The notes under the pieces were generated by a model. The model was not told the origin of the DNA and searched no databases. It worked only from the letters and a program-made list of their open reading frames with translations. A stretch of DNA of 17,000 bases from Algoriphagus sp. (GTDB lineage: Bacteria; Bacteroidota; Bacteroidia; Cytophagales; Cyclobacteriaceae): contig JALRIY010000014.1 in NCBI GenBank assembly GCA_023255285.1, positions 1-17,000 on the forward strand. The letters run 5' to 3'. Of this stretch, positions 7,316-14,354 are shown one piece after another. The position numbers and the translations under genes are program-made. Numbering within the stretch: the stretch's first letter is position 1; each line of letters opens with the position of its first letter.

Positions 7316-8264
7316 GTTTGAAGACCACATCAGCGGCCACTCCTTTGGAGTATCTCCTGCTGAATTATACGACCCCATCACCTACATCATGAGCCTAGGA
7401 GGAAAGCGGATTCGCCCGCTACTCTCTCTTTTGGGGTACGGGTTGTACGGCAAAAACCCAACAGAGATATTCAGTCAGGCTGCTGCGCTGGAAGTTTTTC
7501 ACAACTTCACACTCATGCACGACGATATCATGGATCAGGCACCTTTACGAAGAGGGAAACCTACAGTTCATGAGAAATGGAATGCCAACATTGCCATTCT
7601 TTCTGGAGACGTCATGCTGGTAAGAGCTTATGACCTATTGCTCCCTACACCAACTGCACTTTTACCTGAAGCCATTCGACTTTTCAATAAAACAGCGGCC
7701 GAAGTATGTGAAGGACAGCAGCTAGACATGAACTTTGAAGGATACGAAACCGTAGCTGAAGCCGATTACATCGAAATGATTCGCTTGAAAACTGCTGTAC
7801 TCTTAGGATTTGCACTTCAGCTTGGAGCGCTATTGGCGGGTGCAGCTAAGGAGGACGTACAGCGGATCTATGACTTTGGAGTAAATATTGGTATTGGTTT
7901 CCAACTCCAAGATGACTTGTTAGATGTCTATGCAGACCAAGCTAAGTTTGGCAAGCAGGTAGGTGGAGATATTATTTCCAACAAGAAAACATTCCTGTTG
8001 ATCAAGGCACTTGAACTTGCCAAGGGTAAGGAGAAAGAAAAATTACAACATTGGTTGGGACTAAGCCAATTTGACAAAGAAGAAAAAGTGGCTGCTGTCA
8101 AGTTAATCTATGAGAAGCTCGGCATTCGCTCCTTGACTGAAAAGAAAATGGCGTCTTATTTTGAAGAAGGATTTCAACAACTCGAAAGGCTACAGATCAA
8201 AGATCAAAACTATTCCAAAGCATTGGTAGCAGTTACCCAAGAGTTGATGCAACGTGAGAAGTAA
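7278..8264 (+). CDS. Polyprenyl diphosphate synthase (likely short-chain, FPP/GGPP type)
   Basis: This 328-residue trans-isoprenyl diphosphate synthase condenses isopentenyl diphosphate onto an allylic diphosphate, in the cytosol. Landmarks from the ATG at 7278: GGKRIRP (41-47), first aspartate-rich motif HDDIMD (D82, D83, D86) followed by LRRGKPTVH, KT at 171-172, and second motif QLQDDLLD (D212, D213, D216). The residue five before the first aspartate is F77; in this family an aromatic there limits chain length, so the product is probably C15-C20 (for example a carotenoid precursor) rather than a long quinone tail. That is inference. A TTG at 7269 is in frame, but the ATG at 7278 is the better start. 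The gene overlaps rnr by 38 bases and is followed 6 bases later by the rhomboid gene. Confidence 0.9.
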   Translation: MTEKNLVHELLTKFEDHISGHSFGVSPAELYDPITYIMSLGGKRIRPLLSLLGYGLYGKNPTEIFSQAAALEVFHNFTLMHDDIMDQAPLRRGKPTVHEKWNANIAILSGDVMLVRAYDLLLPTPTALLPEAIRLFNKTAAEVCEGQQLDMNFEGYETVAEADYIEMIRLKTAVLLGFALQLGALLAGAAKEDVQRIYDFGVNIGIGFQLQDDLLDVYADQAKFGKQVGGDIISNKKTFLLIKALELAKGKEKEKLQHWLGLSQFDKEEKVAAVKLIYEKLGIRSLTEKKMASYFEEGFQQLERLQIKDQNYSKALVAVTQELMQREK

Positions 8265-8270
8265 GCGCCA

Positions 8271-8900
8271 ATGGATTTTTCTTTAACCTCTGTACTGATT
8301 GGTGCTACAGTATTTTGTAGCATTTTTGCCTTCAGTCGTCCCACCCTTTTGGAGCGGTGGATGTTTATTCCTTACCGAATCAAACAACGGAACCAGTGGG
8401 ATCGGTTTATCCTCTCTGGATTTATCCACAAGGATTTCATGCACCTCTTGTTCAATATGTTTACCTTCTACTTTTTTGGAGGGGTCGTGGAACGCTTTTT
8501 TAAGTTTCAATTTGGATTAGAACTAGGAGGCTTGATTTTCGTAGGATTTTACCTTTTAGCCTTGGTGGTTGCAGATATTCCCACGTTTGTCAAGCAGCAG
8601 AATAGTCCTTACTATAAGGCTTTGGGGGCATCAGGAGGAACGTCTGCCATGGTTTTTGCTAGCATCATCTTAATGCCCCTTTCGGACATTTGTCTCTTTG
8701 GACTTCTTTGCCTTCCAGGCTTCCTTTTAGGAGGTTTTTTTCTGATTTATTCTTATGTCAAAGGAAAAAAAGGGCAGGACAACATCAACCACGATGCGCA
8801 CCTCTATGGAGCCATTTTCGGGATAATTTGTATCCTCCTACTTTCTCCCGGTAGCGCAATAATGTTTTTTGAACAGCTAAAATCGTATCGGCCTTTTTAA
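8271..8900 (+). CDS. Rhomboid-family intramembrane serine protease
   Basis: This inner-membrane protein of 209 residues has six hydrophobic segments at about 3-22, 59-77, 83-104, 117-137, 140-163 and 177-194. The rhomboid signature is complete: H53, H58 and N62 in the segment 2 entry (FIHKDFMHLLFN), the nucleophile S121 in GASGGTSA at the start of segment 4, and the partner H177 in HDAHLYGA at the start of segment 6. It should cleave transmembrane segments of single-pass proteins; the substrate is unknown. It starts 6 bases after the prenyl synthase stop and ends at a terminator, so it closes the rnr run. Confidence 0.92.
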   Translation: MDFSLTSVLIGATVFCSIFAFSRPTLLERWMFIPYRIKQRNQWDRFILSGFIHKDFMHLLFNMFTFYFFGGVVERFFKFQFGLELGGLIFVGFYLLALVVADIPTFVKQQNSPYYKALGASGGTSAMVFASIILMPLSDICLFGLLCLPGFLLGGFFLIYSYVKGKKGQDNINHDAHLYGAIFGIICILLLSPGSAIMFFEQLKSYRPF

Positions 8901-8930
8901 AAAAAAGCCCCGTACGTGCGGGGCTCTTCT
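8901..8930. terminator. Bidirectional intrinsic terminator between the rhomboid gene and the Asp-box protein gene
   Basis: A GC-rich seven-pair stem (8906-8912 with 8919-8925) closes a six-base loop. On the minus strand it is followed by a run of T residues (complement of the A run at 8899-8906), giving a strong terminator for the minus-strand gene ending at 8933. On the plus strand the following CTTCTGCTTATTTTTT is a weaker tract that still fits the end of the rhomboid run. Confidence 0.9.
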
Positions 8931-8932
8931 GC

Positions 8933-11900
8933 TTATTTTTTCTTATCTAACTTCGTTTTCATCTCCTCGATATTAAGGACTCGGGAGATTTGTTCACGTT
9001 CCAACTTTCGGAATCGTGCCAGTTGTACATCAATTTGTTCCGTGAGTTCTTTACGTACCTCTTCTGAGGAATCAGTAGGTCGGTAATCTCCATTTCCAAC
9101 CACGCTAGTCAAGTGGGCCAATTTGTTATTCAACCGAATCGGGAAGTTAAGCGGGTCCTGACCACTTCGATTTTGCGTTTGGTAAAGGGTCTCCTCAATC
9201 GCCTGCATTTCTGCTTTGATTTGGTCAAGGTTCTCAGGCTTGGTAGTAAGTGAATCCAATTCAGTACGGTACACTCGGATCAATTTAATCGCTTGGTGCG
9301 TTTCGGTAATTTTATCGCGTACTGCCAACAAGTAGTTGTATTGAGCTTCTAAATCTTCTTGGGAAGATTCATAACGGGGGTCAGCAAGCACCTGGAAGGA
9401 CTGCTCTTGAGATTGACCATCCACAGTCATGCGCACCTTATAACTGCCAGGAACGACCTTAGGTCCTCTAAGGTTGGCGGCCCAAAGGATCATCCCTTCA
9501 AATCCTTCTGCATTTTCGGTGCGTAAATTCCAATTAAATTCCCCAGAACCAGGCTTCACTTTTAGCGTATCTCCATTCGTTCCTTTGGTGGAGAACAAAC
9601 GAATGAGTTGATTTTGGTCATTGAAGAATTCAATTTTTACTTCTCCAGAAGGCTCCTCTTTGAGGAAATAATACACCAAGACACCTCCTGGACGATTGCT
9701 GCCATTTGTTAAGCTCATTCGCTTCATCCCGTCGATGCGGTACGAATCCTGTGGCTTGTACAGGTGAAAAGCCTTGTCCTCCAAACCAGCTTCTGCTTGA
9801 TGAAGCACCGTCAGGTCATCGATGATCCAGAAGGATCTACCTTGAGTAGCTGCAATCAAATTATTTTCCTTGATAGTCAAATCCGTAATTGGAACGATAG
9901 GCAAATTCAATTGTAGGGAATGCCAGCTAGCACCATCATCTTTGGAATAATACATGCCTGTTTCCGTACCGGCATAGAGTATCCCTTTTTTGGCTGGATC
10001 TGCCCGGACTACCCGGGTAAAGTGCTCTTCATTGATTCCTGAGACAATCTTGGTCCAGGTCTTTCCATAGTCCTTAGTTTTGTAGAGGTAAGGGGCAAAG
10101 TTGCCACTCTTGTAGCCAGTAGCAGCAAAATATGCCTCACCTGCAGCAAATGGACTTGCCTCGATGGAGTTGATTTGAAGCCACTCGGGCATGTCTTTCG
10201 GGGTGACATTTTGCCAAGTTTTTCCGTTATCTAGCGTTACATGAACCAATCCATCGTCAGATCCTGCCCAGATTACACCTGGTTTCATTGGAGATTCTGC
10301 TGCAGTAAAAATAGTAGCATAGTACTCTACCGAAGTATTGTCCTTGGTGATGGGGCCTCCCGAAGGACCTAGTTTGCTCTTATCATTTCGAGTCAAATCT
10401 GGAGAAAACACCTCCCAAGTTTGTCCCTCGTTTGTAGAGCGGTGAAATTGATTACTTGTAGTATATAGCAATTTCGGATTGTGAGGGGAAAAGAAAATGG
10501 GGAAGTTCCATTGGAATCGGTACTTCATGCCTTCTGCTCCATGTCCCATGGGATTATCTGGCCATACGTTGACTGTGCGCGAGGTACCATTTCGATGGTT
10601 CTCACGAGTAAGTAGTCCTCCATAGGATCCTCCATAGACAATATCATTATCTAGGGGATCAGGTGCGATCCATCCTGACTCTCCTCCTGCAGTAGGCTCC
10701 CAATCCGCTTCAGTAATTGCTCCACCATCATTTCGATGACGAATTCGAACGGTAGAATTGTCTTGCTGAGCCCCATAGATGCGGTAAGGGAAGCTATTAT
10801 CAGTCGTCACTCGGTAAAACTGAGAGGTCGGCTGATTCATCATGGAAGACCAAGTGGCGCCACCATCTTCAGATATTTGCGCACCTCCATCGTCAGCGAT
10901 AATCATTCGCTGGTTATTCATTGGATCAATCCACAGGTCGTGGTGATCTCCATGCGGTGCATTCGCCCCTTTAAAGGTTTTTCCCCCATCTGTAGATTTG
11001 TGGTAACTCACGTTGAGCACATAGAGCGTTTCCTCGTCTTGGGTGTCTGCATAAATTCGCGAATAATACCAGGCACGTTGACGTAAGTTCCGATTTTCAT
11101 TGACCAGCTCCCAAGTCTGCCCAGCATCTTTGGAAGTATATACACCTCCTTTATCATTTTCGATGATGGCATACAGTCGATTGGAGTTTTTTGGAGAAAC
11201 GGCAATTCCCATAATCCCAAGCACACCTTTAGGAAAAGTTTCTTTAGAGGATAGTTCCTCCCAAGTTTTCCCTCCATTGGATGATTTAAAAAGTTTAGAA
11301 CCTGGCCCTCCGCTTTCCAAACTGTAGGGGGTCCGTTGCAATTGCCAAGTAGATGCATAGACTACTTCAGGATTTTTGGGATCCAACACCAAGTCTACAG
11401 AGCCAGAGATGTCATCCACAAAAAGTAGTTGTTCCCAAGTTTTTCCTCCATCTGTAGTTTTGTACACCCCTCGAGTGGCATCAGGCTTGAAAACATCTCC
11501 CAACACTGCCGCATATACCACATCGGGATTGGTTGGGTGGATCCGAAGGCGAGAAATAAATCGACTTTTATCCAGTCCAGCGCGAGCCCAAGTTTTACCG
11601 GCATCGGCACTTTTCCAAACGCCATAGCCAAAGGATACGTTGCCCCGCACGGTTTTTTCGCCGCCTCCGGCGTAGACAACGGCAGTATCACTTTCTGCTA
11701 CTGCCACAGCACCCATAGAGCCACCAAAGAATCCATCGGAAACGGATTTCCAGGTTTGGCCTGCATTGCTCGTTTTCCAGATGCCCCCACCAGTGGAAGC
11801 AAAGTAATAGGATTTGTCATTGCCTTTTACTCCGGTAACGGCATCTGCTCTACCGCCTCTAAATGGACCTACCAAGCGCCATTGAACCGCGTCATATATT

Positions 11901-11995
11901 TTGGGATCTGGGACTTGCTGCCCTGTGGTGGGAAGACTTAGGACAAGAAGTAGCAAGAGTATGCCACTTCGAAGGAGAGATTTAAACGAGATCAT
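8933..11995 (-). CDS. Exported Asp-box (BNR/VPS10-like) beta-propeller protein
   Basis: From the ATG at 11995 the protein has 1,020 residues. It opens with a signal peptide (MISFKSLLRSG, a leucine run, then PTTG before QQ at 26), so it is exported. Residues about 30-740 form a sortilin/VPS10-like propeller with eleven Asp boxes of the S-x-D-x-G-x-T-W type, at 76, 129, 180, 238, 288, 334, 375, 520, 587, 640 and 684. Next comes an Ig-like beta domain (about 770-870, with GSYKVRMTVDG, as in FlgD-like modules) and a helical tail rich in charged residues (about 878-1020). I see no type IX sorting domain and no lipoprotein box. Related proteins are common in Bacteroidota; some propellers of this type bind glycans, but I see no proven catalytic residues and do not call it a hydrolase. 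The frame is open back to 12088, but those 31 residues run into the upstream terminator region. Confidence 0.88.
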   Translation of the reverse strand: MISFKSLLRSGILLLLLVLSLPTTGQQVPDPKIYDAVQWRLVGPFRGGRADAVTGVKGNDKSYYFASTGGGIWKTSNAGQTWKSVSDGFFGGSMGAVAVAESDTAVVYAGGGEKTVRGNVSFGYGVWKSADAGKTWARAGLDKSRFISRLRIHPTNPDVVYAAVLGDVFKPDATRGVYKTTDGGKTWEQLLFVDDISGSVDLVLDPKNPEVVYASTWQLQRTPYSLESGGPGSKLFKSSNGGKTWEELSSKETFPKGVLGIMGIAVSPKNSNRLYAIIENDKGGVYTSKDAGQTWELVNENRNLRQRAWYYSRIYADTQDEETLYVLNVSYHKSTDGGKTFKGANAPHGDHHDLWIDPMNNQRMIIADDGGAQISEDGGATWSSMMNQPTSQFYRVTTDNSFPYRIYGAQQDNSTVRIRHRNDGGAITEADWEPTAGGESGWIAPDPLDNDIVYGGSYGGLLTRENHRNGTSRTVNVWPDNPMGHGAEGMKYRFQWNFPIFFSPHNPKLLYTTSNQFHRSTNEGQTWEVFSPDLTRNDKSKLGPSGGPITKDNTSVEYYATIFTAAESPMKPGVIWAGSDDGLVHVTLDNGKTWQNVTPKDMPEWLQINSIEASPFAAGEAYFAATGYKSGNFAPYLYKTKDYGKTWTKIVSGINEEHFTRVVRADPAKKGILYAGTETGMYYSKDDGASWHSLQLNLPIVPITDLTIKENNLIAATQGRSFWIIDDLTVLHQAEAGLEDKAFHLYKPQDSYRIDGMKRMSLTNGSNRPGGVLVYYFLKEEPSGEVKIEFFNDQNQLIRLFSTKGTNGDTLKVKPGSGEFNWNLRTENAEGFEGMILWAANLRGPKVVPGSYKVRMTVDGQSQEQSFQVLADPRYESSQEDLEAQYNYLLAVRDKITETHQAIKLIRVYRTELDSLTTKPENLDQIKAEMQAIEETLYQTQNRSGQDPLNFPIRLNNKLAHLTSVVGNGDYRPTDSSEEVRKELTEQIDVQLARFRKLEREQISRVLNIEEMKTKLDKKK

Positions 11996-12085
11996 GTTGG
12001 GTAGAATTAATATCTTTTTAAAGTAGGTGAAAAGTTGGGAAAGGAAATAAAAAAATTGATTAAAGGCAAAAAGATGGGCTAAGGG

Positions 12086-12122
12086 CAAAAAAAAACCTCT
12101 TCCAAGGAAGAGGTTTTTTTTT
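12086..12122. terminator. Intrinsic terminator ending the rplU-rpmA transcript
   Basis: The arms CCTCTTC (12096-12102) and GAAGAGG (12107-12113) close a four-base loop, flanked by an A run on the left (12087-12095) and a T run on the right (12114-12122). The symmetry makes it work on both strands; in this context it ends the minus-strand ribosomal protein transcript 15-50 bases after the rpmA stop. Confidence 0.9.
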
Positions 12123-12136
12123 GTAACGTAGGGAGA

Positions 12137-12397
12137 TTAATCCTGAGCAGGAACGATGCTCACGTAAGATCTACCATCAAATTTTTTCTTGAAAGCAACT
12201 ACACCGTTGGTCAATGCGAATAGCGTGTGGTCTTTACCAACGCCAACATTCAATCCAGGATGATGTTTGGTGCCTCTTTGTCTTACTAGGATGTTTCCTG
12301 CGATGACAACTTCACCGCCAAACTTTTTCACACCCAGTCTTTTGGAATGTGACTCACGACCGTTTTTGGAACTACCTACACCTTTTTTGTGTGCCAT
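12137..12397 (-). CDS. rpmA: 50S ribosomal protein L27
   Basis: L27 is a small basic protein of the large ribosomal subunit; its N-terminal arm reaches the peptidyl transferase centre. The 86-residue protein starts MAHKKGVGSSKNGRESHSKR, the family's universal opening with no extra cleaved segment, followed by GGEVVIAGNILVRQRGTKHHPG and DHTLFAL. It follows rplU by 36 bases on the same strand, the conserved L21-L27 order, and ends at the terminator near 12086-12122. The assignment is certain. Confidence 0.99.
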   Translation of the reverse strand: MAHKKGVGSSKNGRESHSKRLGVKKFGGEVVIAGNILVRQRGTKHHPGLNVGVGKDHTLFALTNGVVAFKKKFDGRSYVSIVPAQD

Positions 12398-12433
12398 GGT
12401 TTTATTCGTTTATGGATTTCTCGGCTGAATGCC

Positions 12434-12745
12434 TTATAGCGTAATTGATTCAATCATTACTTTGGTGAAGTCTTGTCGGTGACCATTCTTCTTTTTGTAG
12501 CCCTTACGGCGCTTCTTTTTGAAGACAATCACTTTGTCACCTTTCACGTGATCCAGAATTTTTCCAGATACCTTTGCTCCTACTAGTAGGGGAGCTCCTA
12601 CAGACACAGTGCCGTTGGCTTCTGCCAATAAAACCTGGTCAAATTCGACGGAAGCGCCAGTCTCACCTGCCATTTTAGGGGCATAGACGAACTGATCTTT
12701 TGTTACTTTGAACTGCTTTCCTGCGATGTTAACAATTGCGTACAT
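12434..12745 (-). CDS. rplU: 50S ribosomal protein L21
   Basis: L21 binds 23S rRNA in the large ribosomal subunit. From the ATG at 12745 the protein has 103 residues, the family norm: it opens MYAIVNIAGKQFKVTKDQ, has the KVIVFKKKRRKGYKKKNGHRQ basic segment typical of the RNA-binding face, and ends KVMIESITL. The frame continues upstream to 12862, but those 39 residues are unlike L21 and run through the promoter region, so they are not part of the protein. Transcribed first in the rplU-rpmA pair. A TAnnTTTG element 28 bases upstream of the ATG gives a short leader. Confidence 0.99.
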   Translation of the reverse strand: MYAIVNIAGKQFKVTKDQFVYAPKMAGETGASVEFDQVLLAEANGTVSVGAPLLVGAKVSGKILDHVKGDKVIVFKKKRRKGYKKKNGHRQDFTKVMIESITL

Positions 12746-12772
12746 GATGCTTGATTTATCGAAATCGGAGTG

Positions 12773-12780
12773 CAAATATA
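12773..12780 (-). promoter_or_regulatory. -7 element (TATATTTG) for rplU-rpmA
   Basis: On the minus strand the sequence matches TAnnTTTG exactly and lies 28 bases before the L21 ATG, so transcription would start about 20 bases before the start codon. No TTG is seen at the usual -33 distance. The position excludes the longer L21 start at 12862. Confidence 0.5.
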
Positions 12781-12938
12781 GGAATTGAATTGAAACTAAA
12801 AAAACTTTCCCAAAAAATGATGAAAGAATGTGGATTGATATTAGCTCCACTGTCTTACACATTTTTACAATTAAAAATTAAGTCAAATTTGGCTTCCCAC
12901 TATTTTTATAAATCTAAATTAGTTTGATTGTTAATCAC

Positions 12939-12970
12939 TTGTTTTTCAATAGTATACAAAAATATTTTTG
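12939..12970 (+). promoter_or_regulatory. Candidate distal promoter for nrdBA (TTG, 21 bases, TATTTTTG)
   Basis: TTG at 12939-12941 is followed after 21 bases by TATTTTTG at 12963-12970, an exact -7 element with a -33 element at an accepted spacing. It would give nrdB a leader of roughly 340 bases. Closer to nrdB the best match is CATATTTG (13204-13211), one base off consensus, so the true start site is open. Confidence 0.35.
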
Positions 12971-13077
12971 AATAAGAATAAATTTGACTATCGTTCAAAA
13001 CAGAGGTCAGGATTTCCCTCATTTTTTTTTTTTTACAATTTTAAAAATATTCAATCGCCCTATATTCAAGAATTAAA

Positions 13078-13122
13078 TTGATTATATACTTTATTTTATG
13101 TACATTAAAGTATTGATTATAT
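13078..13122. repeat. Direct repeats TTGATTATAT enclosing an inverted repeat, upstream of nrdB
   Basis: Two perfect copies of TTGATTATAT (13078-13087 and 13113-13122) are 35 bases apart. Their inner edges overlap an 8-bp inverted repeat, ATACTTTA (13086-13093) and TAAAGTAT (13106-13113), with half-sites 20 bases apart start to start, two turns of the helix. This is the layout of a binding site for a dimeric regulator, though in such AT-rich DNA part of it may be chance. Confidence 0.4.
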
Positions 13123-13317
13123 GATTTTTATGTGTTTTTTGACTTTTGGTCATATTTTAAAATTTAACTCACTTTTTGACTTTTTTATTCCCTTTTTGAT
13201 CCTCATATTTGTTGACATGCTCCTCTACTCAGGATGCATTTTCCTTTCCTAGGATCAATTGAAGGCACATTTTAGTCTTCCACCCACAATTGTTTGATTA
13301 AATAAATTTAGAGAGCG

Positions 13318-14298
13318 ATGCAGCACGAGCCGATTTTACAAGAAAACAGCAACCGATTTGTCCTTTTTCCAATCCAACACGCCGATATCTGGCAGTATTA
13401 TAAAAAAGCAGAGGCGAGTTTCTGGACAGCAGAAGAAATTGATTTAAGCCAGGACCTCAGTGATTGGAAAAATTTGAATGATGGAGAACGGCACTTCGTT
13501 TCCCACGTGCTTGCCTTTTTCGCTGCTTCTGACGGAATTGTAAATGAAAATCTCGCGGAGCATTTTGTAGCAGAGGTTCAATACACTGAAGCAAAGTTTT
13601 TCTACGGCTTCCAAATAGCAATGGAAAATATTCACTCGGAAACTTACTCGCTGCTTATTGATACGTATATCAAAGACAACGTAGAGAGAGATCGTCTTCT
13701 TAACGCCATCGAACATATCGATTGCGTGAAGAAAAAAGCGGATTGGGCCCTACGCTGGATTGACAATGGAAGCTTCCAAGAAAGGCTAATTGCCTTTGCT
13801 GCTGTAGAAGGCATCTTCTTTTCCGGTTCCTTCTGCTCCATCTTCTGGTTGAAGAAAAGAGGCCTTATGCCGGGATTAACCTTCTCCAATGAATTGATCT
13901 CAAGAGACGAGGGATTGCACTGTGATTTTGCTTGTCATCTGTATACTGAGCATGTTAACAATCAGCTTCCAAAGGAAACTGTGCGCGAAATCATTATGGA
14001 TGCAGTAGCAATTGAAAAAGAATTTGTAACCGATGCTTTGCCGGTTCGTCTCATCGGAATGAACTCTGATTTGATGTGTCAATACATTGAGTTTGTGGCC
14101 GACAGATTGCTGATGGAACTCGGCTGTGAGAAAGTATGGAACAGTACCAATCCTTTTGACTTCATGGACATGATTTCCTTGCAAGGCAAAACAAACTTCT
14201 TCGAAAAACGTGTGGGTGACTACCAAAAAGCAGGGGTTATGAAATCAACAGAACCCGCTGATAGTGCCGCTCGATTCTCAATCGAAGAAGATTTCTAA
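13318..14298 (+). CDS. nrdB: Ribonucleoside-diphosphate reductase beta subunit (class Ia, R2, eukaryotic-like)
   Basis: R2 holds the diiron-tyrosyl radical that starts reduction of ribonucleotides in the partner R1 subunit, in the cytosol. The 326-residue protein has every ligand: D42 (AEEIDLSQD), E103 and H106 (AMENIHSETY), radical Y110, E164 (AAVEGIFFSG), E198 and H201 (RDEGLHCDF). Because Y110 is kept, it is a tyrosyl-radical enzyme, not the metal-only or Mn/Fe phenylalanine type. The C-terminus FSIEEDF resembles the FTLDADF tail that docks mammalian R2 into R1. From memory, long blocks such as AFFAASDGIVNENL and FWLKKRGLMPGLTFSNEL are nearly those of animal R2. It is followed 56 bases later by nrdA with no terminator between them. 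Confidence 0.97.
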   Translation: MQHEPILQENSNRFVLFPIQHADIWQYYKKAEASFWTAEEIDLSQDLSDWKNLNDGERHFVSHVLAFFAASDGIVNENLAEHFVAEVQYTEAKFFYGFQIAMENIHSETYSLLIDTYIKDNVERDRLLNAIEHIDCVKKKADWALRWIDNGSFQERLIAFAAVEGIFFSGSFCSIFWLKKRGLMPGLTFSNELISRDEGLHCDFACHLYTEHVNNQLPKETVREIIMDAVAIEKEFVTDALPVRLIGMNSDLMCQYIEFVADRLLMELGCEKVWNSTNPFDFMDMISLQGKTNFFEKRVGDYQKAGVMKSTEPADSAARFSIEEDF

Positions 14299-14354
14299 TT
14301 GCCCTCAAAACCCAAAATTACCTATTTCAACCACCCCTTAAAATTCGCCTGAGT

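Larger units (their letters stand above)
12746..13317. other. Long AT-rich intergenic region between divergent rplU and nrdB
   Basis: These 572 bases hold no gene I can support. The content is very AT-rich and includes: a -7 element for rplU (12773-12780); a 10-bp inverted repeat AGTCAAATTT/AAATTTGACT (12881-12890 and 12980-12989); a 14-bp palindrome with -7 elements on both strands (12957-12970) and another plus-strand TAAATTTG (12979-12986); a T13 run (13022-13034); two copies of TTGATTATAT flanking an inverted repeat (13078-13122); and two copies of TTTTTGACTTTT (13136-13147 and 13173-13184). The region must contain the nrdB promoter and probably its control sites. No riboswitch or tRNA fold was recognised. 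Confidence 0.7.

Noticed and set aside
11100..11800. Recurring CCCAAGTTTTTCC-like words on the plus strand, considered as DNA repeats
   Set aside because: They are the reverse complement of codons for the GKTW and GQTW parts of successive Asp boxes and are explained by the protein repeats.
11429..11941. 170-codon open frame on the plus strand opposite the Asp-box protein
   Set aside because: It mirrors the coding sequence of the minus-strand gene, has no recognisable domain and no start signals; several similar frames opposite this gene and the nrd genes are the same effect.
11996..12088. Longer start of the Asp-box protein at 12088
   Set aside because: The extension would put the signal peptide 31 residues inside the protein and begins beside the rpmA terminator.
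12746..12862. 39-residue N-terminal extension of L21
   Set aside because: L21 begins MYAIVxxGGKQ-like at 12745; the extension runs through the -7 element and is not conserved in the family.
13022..13034. Run of 13 T residues as a terminator
   Set aside because: No stable hairpin precedes it on the plus strand, and no gene ends there; it looks like a simple homopolymer in AT-rich DNA.
13204..13217. TTGACA and CATATTTG near nrdB as a proximal promoter
   Set aside because: TTGACA has no -10 partner and that consensus is not used in Bacteroidota; CATATTTG is one base off TAnnTTTG and lacks a -33 element, so it is kept only as a weak possibility.
13234..13275. 13-codon frame upstream of nrdB, possibly a leader peptide
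   Set aside because: It has no ribosome-binding signal and no run of a regulatory amino acid, and no terminator hairpin follows it.
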